From Planctomycetota bacterium (lineage in GTDB: Bacteria > Planctomycetota > PLA2 > JAEUHO01), in the NCBI GenBank assembly GCA_020631815.1, contig JACKGW010000009.1, forward strand, positions 1 through 64,000: a DNA stretch of 64,000 nt, written 5' to 3'. The translations under genes and the position numbers were made by a program. The notes below the pieces were generated by a model, which was given only the letters and a program-made list of their open reading frames with translations, made no database searches and was not told the DNA's origin. Shown one piece after another: positions 35,467 to 43,530 of the stretch. Numbering within the stretch: the first letter of the stretch is position 1; the number at the start of each line of letters is the position of its first letter.

Positions 35467-35934
35467 GGACATCTCCTGCTTCCGTCGGGAGCCGAGGGTC
35501 GACGCCGCGCGCGCTGCACGAACGACCCGACTCGTTCCCGGGGGTCCCTCCCCCAAGGAGGTCCACCCGTCGAGCGGAAAGCACGCTCCATGCCGCCGGT
35601 CGGCACGTCGCACGCGTCGCCGCAACTCCCCTACTGAAAGGGACTTGCGTCAACCCACCGAGTCGGTCCCGAATCCCTCGCGTCGTGAAATCTCGCCATG
35701 CGTCGAGAACGCGCGACAGCCTAATGGTTCCGTGGATCGCCGCAAGCAGGAAACGTGAACAACGGGCGAAGGTCCGAAGAGGACGGGCCCAAGGAGCCGC
35801 GGCGAGGGGCCAAGCGTCTCCTGGGGAGCCGGTGCCCTGATTCTCCCCCCTCCGAAACGACAACGGCCCCGGTCGCAAGCGACCGGGGCCGGCAAAGGCT
35901 CCCCCTCGTGCGGGGGACGACCAGGGAGATCGCG
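35467..35934. other. Leader of the giant gene plus upstream gene's terminator
   Basis: 468 bases without a gene. They hold the ribosome-binding site of the giant gene (AGGAG), about 390 bases of leader/promoter sequence in which I find no convincing sigma70 boxes, and the terminator hairpin of the preceding lipoprotein gene at 35865-35890. Confidence 0.7.
35865..35890 (-). terminator. Terminator after the PAEY-repeat lipoprotein 1 gene
   Basis: GGCCCCGGTCGC (35865-35876) pairs perfectly with GCGACCGGGGCC (35879-35890). On the minus strand the stem is followed by GTTGTCGTTTC. It begins 45 bases beyond the lipoprotein stop at 35935. Confidence 0.7.
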
Positions 35935-37137
35935 CTATCGCGTGAGCGGCAGCGACGTGGGCGTGAGCGCCCCTTCCTTGAGCGTCGTGCTCTCGGTCTC
36001 GGTCGCCAGCTGGTGGCCGTCGTGCGTCTGGACGCTGGCCTCGAGCTTGACGAGGTTCGAGCTGGGAACACCCACGACCTTGGCCATGAGCTCGATGACG
36101 CGGACGTCGCCGATGTGGAGGGTGAACACGCTCGACGAAGCCTCCTGGCCCGAGCCGGTGATGGCGATGGGCGTGCCCACACCGCGACCGGAGACGAACT
36201 CGAGCTCCGGCGGCAGCTTGAAGTGGACGCCCAGGTCGGCCATGGCCTCGCTGCCCTCGTCGTGCTTGACGCGCAGCTCGTAGCGAACGAGCTCGCCACG
36301 CGCGAAGATGCCCTCGTTGCTGCCGTCGGGACGCTGGTCGATCAGCTCGACCTCGAGCGCCGGAAGCGACACGGCGACGGGCACGTCGCAGTTGGGGTTG
36401 CGGCGCCACTCCCAGCGGCCGGGCTGCTTGCACACCGAGCGAGCACGGGTCTCGTAGCGCGCAGGCACGCAGATCTCTTCGCAGCGCCCCGGCTCGACCA
36501 TGTACTCCTCTTCCACCACCTTCCACTCGGCGGGGCGGAACTTGACGACGGTACGGCTGGGCTCGATGCAGACCCGCTCGCAGACGTCTTCGGTCTTCGG
36601 CGGACAGGTGTCCTTCTTCCAGCACTCCTGGCAGCCACAGGGGTCATTGCCGCACTTGACGCGCGACCAGACGTCGTGGCCCGGATCCGTGACGATCGTG
36701 CGGCGACGCGTGCCGTACTGGCCGGGAACGACCTGTTCCGAGATCTCCGCGGGACGACCGCAAACGACCTTCATGCGCTTGCCGTAGACAGGCGCGATCC
36801 AACGCTTGACCTTGCGCGCGGGCTGGACGAGGACACGCTCGGTCTGCATCTCGTTGACCGGCGGGATCCACACGCGACACCAGGCCTCACCGGGGCCCGC
36901 CTCGGCGGGCGGACGATCGCCGGGAGGCGGGGGCGGCGCCTGGTCGGCGCAGGGGACGACAGCTGCGGGAGCTTCGTCGCGGACGCCTGCGACGACGCCC
37001 TGGTCGTCAGCACCGGCCAGCCCGGCATCGGCCAGCGTCGCGCGTGACGGCGCGCGCACGAGCGCGGAGCAGCAGCCCGAGACGACGAAGGCCAACGCGG
37101 CGGCGAAGGCGGTCGAGAAGAATCGGCGCGAAGTCAT
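35935..37137 (-). CDS. Cys-rich PAEY-repeat lipoprotein 1 with C-terminal DUF11-like domain
   Basis: 400 residues from ATG 37137 (GGAGG five bases upstream). The N-terminus FFSTAFAAALAFVVSGCC has a lipobox ending at Cys22. After a Pro-rich spacer comes GEAWCRVWIP (about 83), then about five diverged ~22-residue units (for example RPAEWKVVEEEYMVEPGRC, VPARYETRARSVCKQPGRW). These are interrupted by a Cys-rich insert (CGNDPCGCQECWKKDTC) and end in RWEWRRNPNCDVP (about 241-253). The rest (about 255-400) reads like a DUF11-type beta-sandwich (GELVRYELRVKHDEGS, LPPELEFVSGRG). Its repeat half is paralogous to the lipoprotein at 45771-47039. It lies between a CxxC redoxin gene and the giant Cys-rich gene, all on one strand. 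A disulfide-linked envelope role is inferred. Confidence 0.85.
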   Translation of the reverse strand: MTSRRFFSTAFAAALAFVVSGCCSALVRAPSRATLADAGLAGADDQGVVAGVRDEAPAAVVPCADQAPPPPPGDRPPAEAGPGEAWCRVWIPPVNEMQTERVLVQPARKVKRWIAPVYGKRMKVVCGRPAEISEQVVPGQYGTRRRTIVTDPGHDVWSRVKCGNDPCGCQECWKKDTCPPKTEDVCERVCIEPSRTVVKFRPAEWKVVEEEYMVEPGRCEEICVPARYETRARSVCKQPGRWEWRRNPNCDVPVAVSLPALEVELIDQRPDGSNEGIFARGELVRYELRVKHDEGSEAMADLGVHFKLPPELEFVSGRGVGTPIAITGSGQEASSSVFTLHIGDVRVIELMAKVVGVPSSNLVKLEASVQTHDGHQLATETESTTLKEGALTPTSLPLTR

Positions 37138-37379
37138 GCGTCCCTCCAGGGAAGTACGGGCACGGCCAGGATCCTGTCCTGACCACTGATCCACCCGGCA
37201 CGGCCGGCGGACCCCACGTTTCGTCCACCCGGCGCTGCGGGTGGACACCACGTCTCGCCCCCCCGGCGCCCGTGGTGGGAAGAGAGTACCACTCCCTGGC
37301 TTCCTGCCCATCCATCCGGGTTCTCGGGGGGCAGGACACCCCCCAGGTGCGGGCGGCGCGCCGAGGGGCGACTTCGAGC

Positions 37380-38192
37380 CTAACGAGGGTTGTTCGGGAA
37401 CAAGGCCTGGAGGGCGGCCTGGGCCTCGGACTCCAGCGCCGTGCCCTGGAAGGCGGTGCGCAGGTACCCGACGTCCTCGCGCACGTCCGCGCGGCGCTGG
37501 AGGCCGCGGCGGATGCGGGCCACTCGGGCCTGCATGTCGCGGCGCGCTTCGGCGAGCACCCGGGCGGCGAGGCCCGCCTCGGTGCCCTGGACCTTCAGCG
37601 CCTCGCCGTAGGCCCCACCGGCCACGTGGCGCCGGACGAGGTCGCTACCCGTCGGCCAGGGCCCACAGCGCTCGACGCGCCATCCGGCCAGCGCGGCCTC
37701 CACGTCTTGCGGACGGACCTGCATGCTGGCCACGACGCGACCGTCGGGCGCGACGAGGTACTCCTCGGGGCGGCGACCCACGCCGAAGGCGCGCGCCCGG
37801 GAGCTGTCCCTGTCGCTGGCCGTCGGGAAGGTCCAGCCGAACTGCCTGAGGACGGGCACGACTTCCGCGGGGGCGTACTTGTCCACCACCGTGACCACGT
37901 CGAGTCCGAAGCCCTGGTAGCGGTCGTACAGCGCCTGCACCTGCGGCAGGTGACGACGGCAGATCGGGCAGTCCCGGAACCAGAACGTGAGCAGGACCAC
38001 CTGCCCGCGATGACGAGCCAGGCTGTCTCCCGCCGCGAGCCCCTGGACGCCGTCGGCCAGCGAGATGTCGGGGGCTTGGCGCCCGGTGAAGTTCTCGGCG
38101 TACACGGACGCACCGGCGAGCCCCAGGCCCAAGAGGGCGAGCGCGAGCAGCGCAGCGGGGACGCGACGGCGGAGCGGGATCGGGAGGGACAT
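37380..38192 (-). CDS. Exported thioredoxin-fold redoxin (CxxC)
   Basis: 270 residues from ATG 38192 with AAGGAG six bases upstream. A hydrophobic N-terminus (VPAALLALALLGLGLAGASVYA) indicates export. The redoxin domain has APDISLADG, QVVLLTFWFRDCPICRRHLPQV with Cys75-Pro-Ile-Cys78, and the later EEYLVAPDGRVVASM, typical of TlpA/AhpC-TSA-like proteins. About 90 charged residues follow (RRDMQARVARIRRGLQRRADV), possibly helical. TlpA-like proteins reduce or isomerise disulfides outside the cytoplasm. The Cys-rich lipoprotein gene lies next in the same direction, so it may act on those cysteines; that link is inference. The 3' gap to the lipoprotein gene is 242 bases, so separate transcription is possible. 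Confidence 0.87.
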   Translation of the reverse strand: MSLPIPLRRRVPAALLALALLGLGLAGASVYAENFTGRQAPDISLADGVQGLAAGDSLARHRGQVVLLTFWFRDCPICRRHLPQVQALYDRYQGFGLDVVTVVDKYAPAEVVPVLRQFGWTFPTASDRDSSRARAFGVGRRPEEYLVAPDGRVVASMQVRPQDVEAALAGWRVERCGPWPTGSDLVRRHVAGGAYGEALKVQGTEAGLAARVLAEARRDMQARVARIRRGLQRRADVREDVGYLRTAFQGTALESEAQAALQALFPNNPR

Positions 38193-38307
38193 CGACGACT
38201 CCTTCGAAGCAGGTGGTGGGAGCGACGCGGGAGGTCGCAGCAGAGGCGGGTGCGAACGAGGCGGGCGTGCGCGGCTCGTGCCTTCAGCGGGGTGCCGGCA
38301 GCGAAGC

Positions 38308-39795
38308 CTACGCCGCCCGCGTGGCGTCGGCTCGCGTTGCGTCCCGCCAGTGGACACCTCGCCAAGCTTCGCGCCCGACGAGGGCCAGGACGGTCATCAC
38401 CTCGAGCCGGCCGAGCCACATGGCGACCACGAGGACGCCCTTGGCCAACGAACTGTACCCGGCGAAGCTCCCCATGGGGCCGAACCTGCCAAACCCGGGA
38501 CCGATGTTGCCCACGCAGGCGATGCTGCTGGCGAACCCCTCTTCCAAGCTGACGCCTTCCGCGACGACCAAGAACACGCCTACGAAGAGGTACAGGCCCA
38601 GGAACGCGAAGATCAGCATGAGGACGGAACGGAGGATGGGCGGCGTCACCGTGCGGCCCTTCCACGTGAGCGGCAGCACCGCGCGGGGGTGCAGCGCCTG
38701 CAGCACCTCCCGGCGGAAGAAGCGGCCGAGAATGAGCCAGCGAACCACCTTGGGCCCGCCGCAGGCACTGCCTGCGCAACCGCCCAGCAGCATCGCAAGG
38801 ATGAGCAGGGCCTTGGCAGCGGGCGTCCACAGCTCGTAGTCGACGCTGGCGTAGCCGGTGCTCGACGCCAGGCTCGCCACCTGGAAGGCCGCTGCGCGCA
38901 GCTGCGGCTCGCTCGGCGACCCCCCGGCCAGGACGAGCGCCAGGCCGCCGGTGATCACGGCACCCAACAGCACGTACGCGACGAACTCGCCGTCCTTGAA
39001 CAGCTCTTGCGGGCCGCGGGCAAACGCGCGCCACTGCAACGCATAGCTCGAGCCCGCAATGATCATGAACACGACGAGGATCCACTCGACACCCGGACGA
39101 CCGATGTCCTCGATGGAGCGGCCGTACGGGGAGAAGCCCCCCGCGGACATGGTGGTCATCGAGTGGACGATGCCGTCGTAGAGCGACAGGCCCTGTCCCA
39201 TGAGCAGCGCAACCAGCAGGGCACTGAGACCCGTGTAGAGGATCCAGAGCCAGCGGGCCGTCTCGCGCACCTGGGGGCTGATGCCCTCGCTCGGGGCGGC
39301 GCTGGCCTCGGCGAACATCAGCTGACGCCCGGCGATGCCCAGGCGCGGCAGCACCACCACGCCGAGGGCGATCACGCCCAGGCCCCCGAACCACTGCGTC
39401 ATCGCTCGCCAGAGGAAGAACGCGCGGTCGTAGTGCGTGAAGTCCGTGAGGACCGTGGCGCCGGTGGTGGTGAAGCCGCTCATGGCCTCGAACAAGGCGT
39501 CCATGGGCGCCAGGCCGTGCTCGACGAGCACGTAGGGCAGACCGCCGAACGTCGCGAGCGCCAGCCAGGTTCCCGCGACCACGGCCATCGCCTCGTTGCG
39601 CTGGAGCAGGCGAGGCGCCTGGACCATGCGCCCGAAGAAGCTGCCGAAGAGCGCGCTGACCACGCCCGCCCCGCCGAACGCCAGCGCGGTCCGCGTGTTG
39701 CCGTCCACCAGGGCCAGCACGAGCGGCGGCAGCATCGCGAGCGCGAAGAGCCGCACGAGGCGGGCAATGATGGCGACGACGACCCCGAGGCGCAT
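38308..39795 (-). CDS. trkH: TrkH/KtrB-type potassium uptake pore subunit
   Basis: 495 residues with about ten hydrophobic segments. The four selectivity-filter regions of the Trk/Ktr family can be read: SGFTTTGATV, MTTMSAGGFSPYG, ASSTGYASVDY and ACVGNIGPGFG. Together with the TrkA protein encoded 26 bases upstream it should form a gated K+ (or Na+/K+) uptake system in the cytoplasmic membrane. The C-terminus ends in an Arg/Ala-rich stretch (HWRDATRADATRAA). Confidence 0.93.
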   Translation of the reverse strand: MRLGVVVAIIARLVRLFALAMLPPLVLALVDGNTRTALAFGGAGVVSALFGSFFGRMVQAPRLLQRNEAMAVVAGTWLALATFGGLPYVLVEHGLAPMDALFEAMSGFTTTGATVLTDFTHYDRAFFLWRAMTQWFGGLGVIALGVVVLPRLGIAGRQLMFAEASAAPSEGISPQVRETARWLWILYTGLSALLVALLMGQGLSLYDGIVHSMTTMSAGGFSPYGRSIEDIGRPGVEWILVVFMIIAGSSYALQWRAFARGPQELFKDGEFVAYVLLGAVITGGLALVLAGGSPSEPQLRAAAFQVASLASSTGYASVDYELWTPAAKALLILAMLLGGCAGSACGGPKVVRWLILGRFFRREVLQALHPRAVLPLTWKGRTVTPPILRSVLMLIFAFLGLYLFVGVFLVVAEGVSLEEGFASSIACVGNIGPGFGRFGPMGSFAGYSSLAKGVLVVAMWLGRLEVMTVLALVGREAWRGVHWRDATRADATRAA

Positions 39796-39821
39796 GCGGC
39801 TCCCCTAGGCGCGCGGACGGC

Positions 39822-41201
39822 TCACGCCGACTCCGCGAGCGAACGCAGGCCCTCTTGGAAGAACGCGCGGACGCTCGCCTCCTCGCTCTTCATGCAGAAC
39901 ACGAGCAGGCGGTCCCCGCCCTCCACGGAATCCGATCCACGCGGGATGATCACGCGCGCACGCCGCAGGATGGCGCCGATGATGCCGAACAGTCCGGCCT
40001 TCATGCGCGTGAGGGGAATCGACGGGAGGTCCGCCGGCACGACCAGCTCGATGACCTCGGCCTCGCCATGCTCCAGCTCGGCCAGGAGCTCGGCCCGCGC
40101 GACGCCGATGCCGGACAAGACGCGATTGACCGCGGCCCCGCGCGCGGATCGCACCACGTCGATGCCCACGCGCTCGAAGAGCCTCTCGTTGGACGGCGAG
40201 TCGGCCCGGGTGACGACGCGCCGTACACCGAGGCTGCGCGCCAGCAGCGAGACGAGCAGGTTCTTCTCGTCGTTGCTGGTGACGGCGACCAAGACCGGCG
40301 CGTCACCGATGCGCTCGCTCTCGAGCAGGTCCAGGTCCGCGCCGTCGCCGTGCAGCACCAGGCCCTTGAGGCGCGTCGAGATGGCCTCGCAACGCGCGCG
40401 GTCGGACTCGATGACCTTGACGCGCCAGCCGGCCTCTTCCAGGCCCAGGGCCACGCCCAGGCCCACGGTGCCTCCACCGATCACGCTGGCCTCGTGCCGC
40501 GTCTCGAGCCCGCCGTCCACCCGCAGGTAGCGGAACAGCAGGCGGTTGATCCCCGCCATCGTCCCCATGGCGGTGAGCTTGTCACCGGGCTGGAAGTGCG
40601 TATCGCCCTTGGGCAGGAACATGTCGTCGCCGCGGCGCGCCATGACGAACACGACGCCCTCGGGTACGCCGACATCCTTCAGCGCGCCCTTCAGGATCGG
40701 CGCACCCGCTTCCACGGCATGCCGCAGCAGCTGGACGCGTCCGCCGACGAACGCTTCCACGTCGAGCGCGCCGGGGACCGCGACGATGCGGAGGATCTCC
40801 TCCGTCAGCTGCGACGCGGGGCGCACCACGAGGTCGATGTCCAGGGCCGTGCCCAACGGGTCCTCGGTGCCGTCGTCGCGCCCGTCGCGCAAGTCCAAGG
40901 CGGGCCCGAAGAGGAAGCACACGGTACGACGTGCGCCCAGGCGCTTCGCACTGACGCAGGCCACGAGGTTGCCCTCGTCGCTCGTCCCCGCAGCGATGAA
41001 GAGGTCGGCGTCCTTCACGCCGGCCGAGCGCAGGTCTTCGACGGACGTCACGCTGCCGTAGTGGGCGTCCACCTCCAGCGAGGCCACGCGCGCCTCGAAG
41101 CGCTCGCGCTCGGGGCAGAGCACGCCGACGCGGTGGTCGCCCATGAGGGCCTCGGCCAGGCGGAAGGCGACCTCGTCGGCGCCGGCGATCAGGATCCGCA
41201 T
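39822..41201 (-). CDS. trkA: TrkA, cytoplasmic RCK/KTN regulator of potassium uptake
   Basis: 459 residues, the duplicated TrkA layout: KTN domain, TrkA-C domain, KTN, TrkA-C. The second NAD-binding site has the proper glycine motif (VIGGGTVGLGVA). The first begins MRILIAGADEVAFRLAEAL, where the usual GAGxVG is GADEVA, so two glycines are missing and the first site may not bind dinucleotide. C-terminal parts include GDTHFQPGDKLTAMG and IIPRGSDSVEGGDRLLVFC. It gates TrkH in response to NAD(H)/ATP. The start overlaps the transketolase 3' end by 13 bases, so the order is tkt-trkA-trkH. Confidence 0.93.
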   Translation of the reverse strand: MRILIAGADEVAFRLAEALMGDHRVGVLCPERERFEARVASLEVDAHYGSVTSVEDLRSAGVKDADLFIAAGTSDEGNLVACVSAKRLGARRTVCFLFGPALDLRDGRDDGTEDPLGTALDIDLVVRPASQLTEEILRIVAVPGALDVEAFVGGRVQLLRHAVEAGAPILKGALKDVGVPEGVVFVMARRGDDMFLPKGDTHFQPGDKLTAMGTMAGINRLLFRYLRVDGGLETRHEASVIGGGTVGLGVALGLEEAGWRVKVIESDRARCEAISTRLKGLVLHGDGADLDLLESERIGDAPVLVAVTSNDEKNLLVSLLARSLGVRRVVTRADSPSNERLFERVGIDVVRSARGAAVNRVLSGIGVARAELLAELEHGEAEVIELVVPADLPSIPLTRMKAGLFGIIGAILRRARVIIPRGSDSVEGGDRLLVFCMKSEEASVRAFFQEGLRSLAESA

Positions 41202-43258
41202 GCCCCGGCTCCGCCGAGCTCGGCCCGGGCCAAGGCGTCCTTGGCGACGGCGGCAACATGCTCACCCGAGAAGCCGAGCTCTTCGAAGAGCACGCCTGCG
41301 GGCGCGGAGGCGCCGAAGCGGTCCAGCGTGACCAGGGCCCCGCCCGGCCCCGTCCAGCGATGCCAGCCGAAGGAAGCCGCGGCCTCGACGCCGACGCGAA
41401 CGCGCGCGCCGCCGCAGGCCGCCTCGAACGCAGCGGGATCGATCCGCTCCCAGCACGGCATCGAGAGGACGCGCGCCGTCACCCCCTGGCCCTGCAAGAG
41501 CTCGGCGGCTTCGACGGCCACGCCGACCTCGCTGCCGCTGGCGAGCAGCACGACGTCGGGCGACTCCGCTCCGGAACGGACGACGTAGGCGCCGTCCGCG
41601 ACGGCCGACACGGGACGCCCCCGCGTGCGATCCAGCGGCTCCAGGTCCTGCCGCGTGAGGACGAGGGCCGTCGGCCCGTCGCGACGCTCCAGCGCGAGCC
41701 GCCACGCCTCGACCGTCTCCGCGGCATCCGCCGGACGGAGGACGTGCAGGTTGGGCATGGCGCGCAGCGAGGCGAGATGCTCGATGGGCTGGTGCGTCGG
41801 TCCGTCCTCGCCGACGCCGATGGAGTCGTGGGTGAACACGTACACCACCGGCAAGCCCATCAAGGCGGCGAGCCTCATGGCCGGGCGCATGTAGTCGGCG
41901 AACACGAGGAACGTGCCGCCGTAGGGCCGAATGCCACCGTGCAGCGACATCCCGTTGAGCATCGACGCCATGCCGTGCTCACGGACGCCGAAGTGCAGGT
42001 TGCGGTCGCCGAAGCGACGTCGACGCACGTCCCCACTCTGCGGCAGCCGCGTGTTGTTGCTGCCGGCCAGGTCGGCCGAGCCCCCCATCAGCTCGGGCAA
42101 GGCGCTCTCGAGCGCGGCGATGACCTTGCCACTGGCCTTGCGCGTGGCCATCTTGCGGCCGCCTTCCGCCAGGCCCACGGCATCCAGCGCGGTGGTCACG
42201 GCCGCGGGCAGGTCGCCCGACAGCGCGGCCTCGAACGCGGCTACGCGACCCGGGTCCGCCTGACGCGCCGCCTCCAAGCGAGCCTGCCACGCGTCGCGAA
42301 TGGTCTGCCCGCGACGTCCGGCCTCGACGAGGTGCTCACGCACGTCATCCGGCACGAAGAAGGTCGGCTCGAGCGGCCAGCCCAGGGCCTCCTTCGTGCG
42401 CACGACCTCGTCCGCACCCAGCGGCGAGCCGTGGGCCGCCGACGTGTCTTGCTTGCCGGGGCTACCGGCACCGATGTGGGTGCGGCATACCACCAGTGTG
42501 GGTCGGTCGTCGTCGGCCATCGCGGCATCGATGGCGCGCCGGTAGCCGGGCACACCCTCGTCGTCGCCGACGTGCACGACGTCCCAGCCCAGGGCCCGGA
42601 AGCGCGCCGCGACGTCCTCGCTGAACGAGAGATCCGTGGTGCCGTCGATCGTGATGCGGTTGTCGTCCCAGAAGACGCACAGCCGACCGAGACCCAGGTG
42701 GCCGGCCAGGCTGGCGGCCTCGAAGGAGACGCCTTCCATGAGGTCACCGTCCGAGGCGATGACCCACGTCCGATGGTCCACCAACACGCTGTCGTCGCGG
42801 TTGAAGCGCGCGGCCATGTGCCGCTCGGCCAGCGCCATGCCGACGCCGTTGGCAATGCCCTGGCCCAACGGGCCGGTCGTGGTCTCGACGCCAGCCACGT
42901 GGCCGTACTCGGGGTGACCCGCCGCGGGGCTGCCCCACTGGCGGAACTGGCGGATGTCCTCCAGCTCCAGCGGGTAGCCCGTGAGGTGCAGGATGCCGTA
43001 GAGCAACATGCTCGCGTGTCCGCACGAGAGCACGAAGCGGTCGCGGTCGGGCCACGCCGGGTCGGCGCTGGTGTAGCGCATGCCGTGCGTCCACAGCGCG
43101 TAGGCCAAGGGCGCCAGCGCCATGGGCGTACCCGGGTGGCCGCTCTTGGCGGCCTGCACCGCATCCATGGCCAACGTGCGCAAGGTGTCGATGGCCTGTG
43201 CGGCCAGCGGACCCGCTGCTTCGTCGCCGGGCAGACGCCCTCCGGGCCTGTCGCTCAC
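41189..43258 (-). CDS. tkt: Transketolase
   Basis: 689 residues from GTG 43258, where GGGAGGA stands four bases upstream; the frame is open for 55 codons more but without such a site. Thiamine-diphosphate features: AAKSGHPGTPMALAPLAYALW, CGHASMLLYGILHLTGY, GPLGQGIANGVGMALAER, SDGDLMEGVSFEAASLAGHL and DDNRITIDG. The pyrimidine domain has HFGVREHGMASMLNGM, YGGTFLVFADYMRPA and THDSIGVGEDGPTHQP. It moves two-carbon ketol units in the pentose phosphate pathway, in the cytoplasm, with Mg and ThDP. Its 3' end overlaps trkA by 13 bases. Confidence 0.96.
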   Translation of the reverse strand: MSDRPGGRLPGDEAAGPLAAQAIDTLRTLAMDAVQAAKSGHPGTPMALAPLAYALWTHGMRYTSADPAWPDRDRFVLSCGHASMLLYGILHLTGYPLELEDIRQFRQWGSPAAGHPEYGHVAGVETTTGPLGQGIANGVGMALAERHMAARFNRDDSVLVDHRTWVIASDGDLMEGVSFEAASLAGHLGLGRLCVFWDDNRITIDGTTDLSFSEDVAARFRALGWDVVHVGDDEGVPGYRRAIDAAMADDDRPTLVVCRTHIGAGSPGKQDTSAAHGSPLGADEVVRTKEALGWPLEPTFFVPDDVREHLVEAGRRGQTIRDAWQARLEAARQADPGRVAAFEAALSGDLPAAVTTALDAVGLAEGGRKMATRKASGKVIAALESALPELMGGSADLAGSNNTRLPQSGDVRRRRFGDRNLHFGVREHGMASMLNGMSLHGGIRPYGGTFLVFADYMRPAMRLAALMGLPVVYVFTHDSIGVGEDGPTHQPIEHLASLRAMPNLHVLRPADAAETVEAWRLALERRDGPTALVLTRQDLEPLDRTRGRPVSAVADGAYVVRSGAESPDVVLLASGSEVGVAVEAAELLQGQGVTARVLSMPCWERIDPAAFEAACGGARVRVGVEAAASFGWHRWTGPGGALVTLDRFGASAPAGVLFEELGFSGEHVAAVAKDALARAELGGAGACGS

Positions 43259-43530
43259 GGTTCCTCCCGTCACGACGCGAGCGTCGACGACGCTCGTGGG
43301 CCGTGCTGCGCTGGCGCTTCCGGTGTCGGCCTCGCGGGCCGCATCCGTCCCGTGGCTCCTGACGTCGTCCGTCACGCCGCCTCCCGCTTGGAAGGACTCG
43401 ACCGCGCCGGGCCCTGCTGGCACCCCGCCCGACGGTCGCCTCCCGTAGGGGCGTCAGTCTAGGCCGTCGCCCCCCCAGCCGGACCGCCCCGACCGGGTGC
43501 CTCGGCGGAGCACACAGGACACGCCGGACC

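Noticed and set aside
28705..35637. A very long open frame (~2300 codons) on the plus strand opposite the giant gene
   Set aside because: It mirrors the repeats of the minus-strand gene, has no signal peptide or known fold, and lacks the third-position G/C pattern. It is open because the antisense of a regular GC-rich repeat has few stops.
35701..35760. A further copy of the ~44-bp sub-repeat (CCGTGGATCGC) upstream of the giant gene
   Set aside because: Only about a dozen bases match and the surrounding hairpin is absent; too short to separate from chance.
43273..43299. Hairpin in the transketolase leader as a riboswitch or attenuator
   Set aside because: It is a simple 8-bp GC stem with a three-base loop; such stems are common here and no ligand-type structure is visible.
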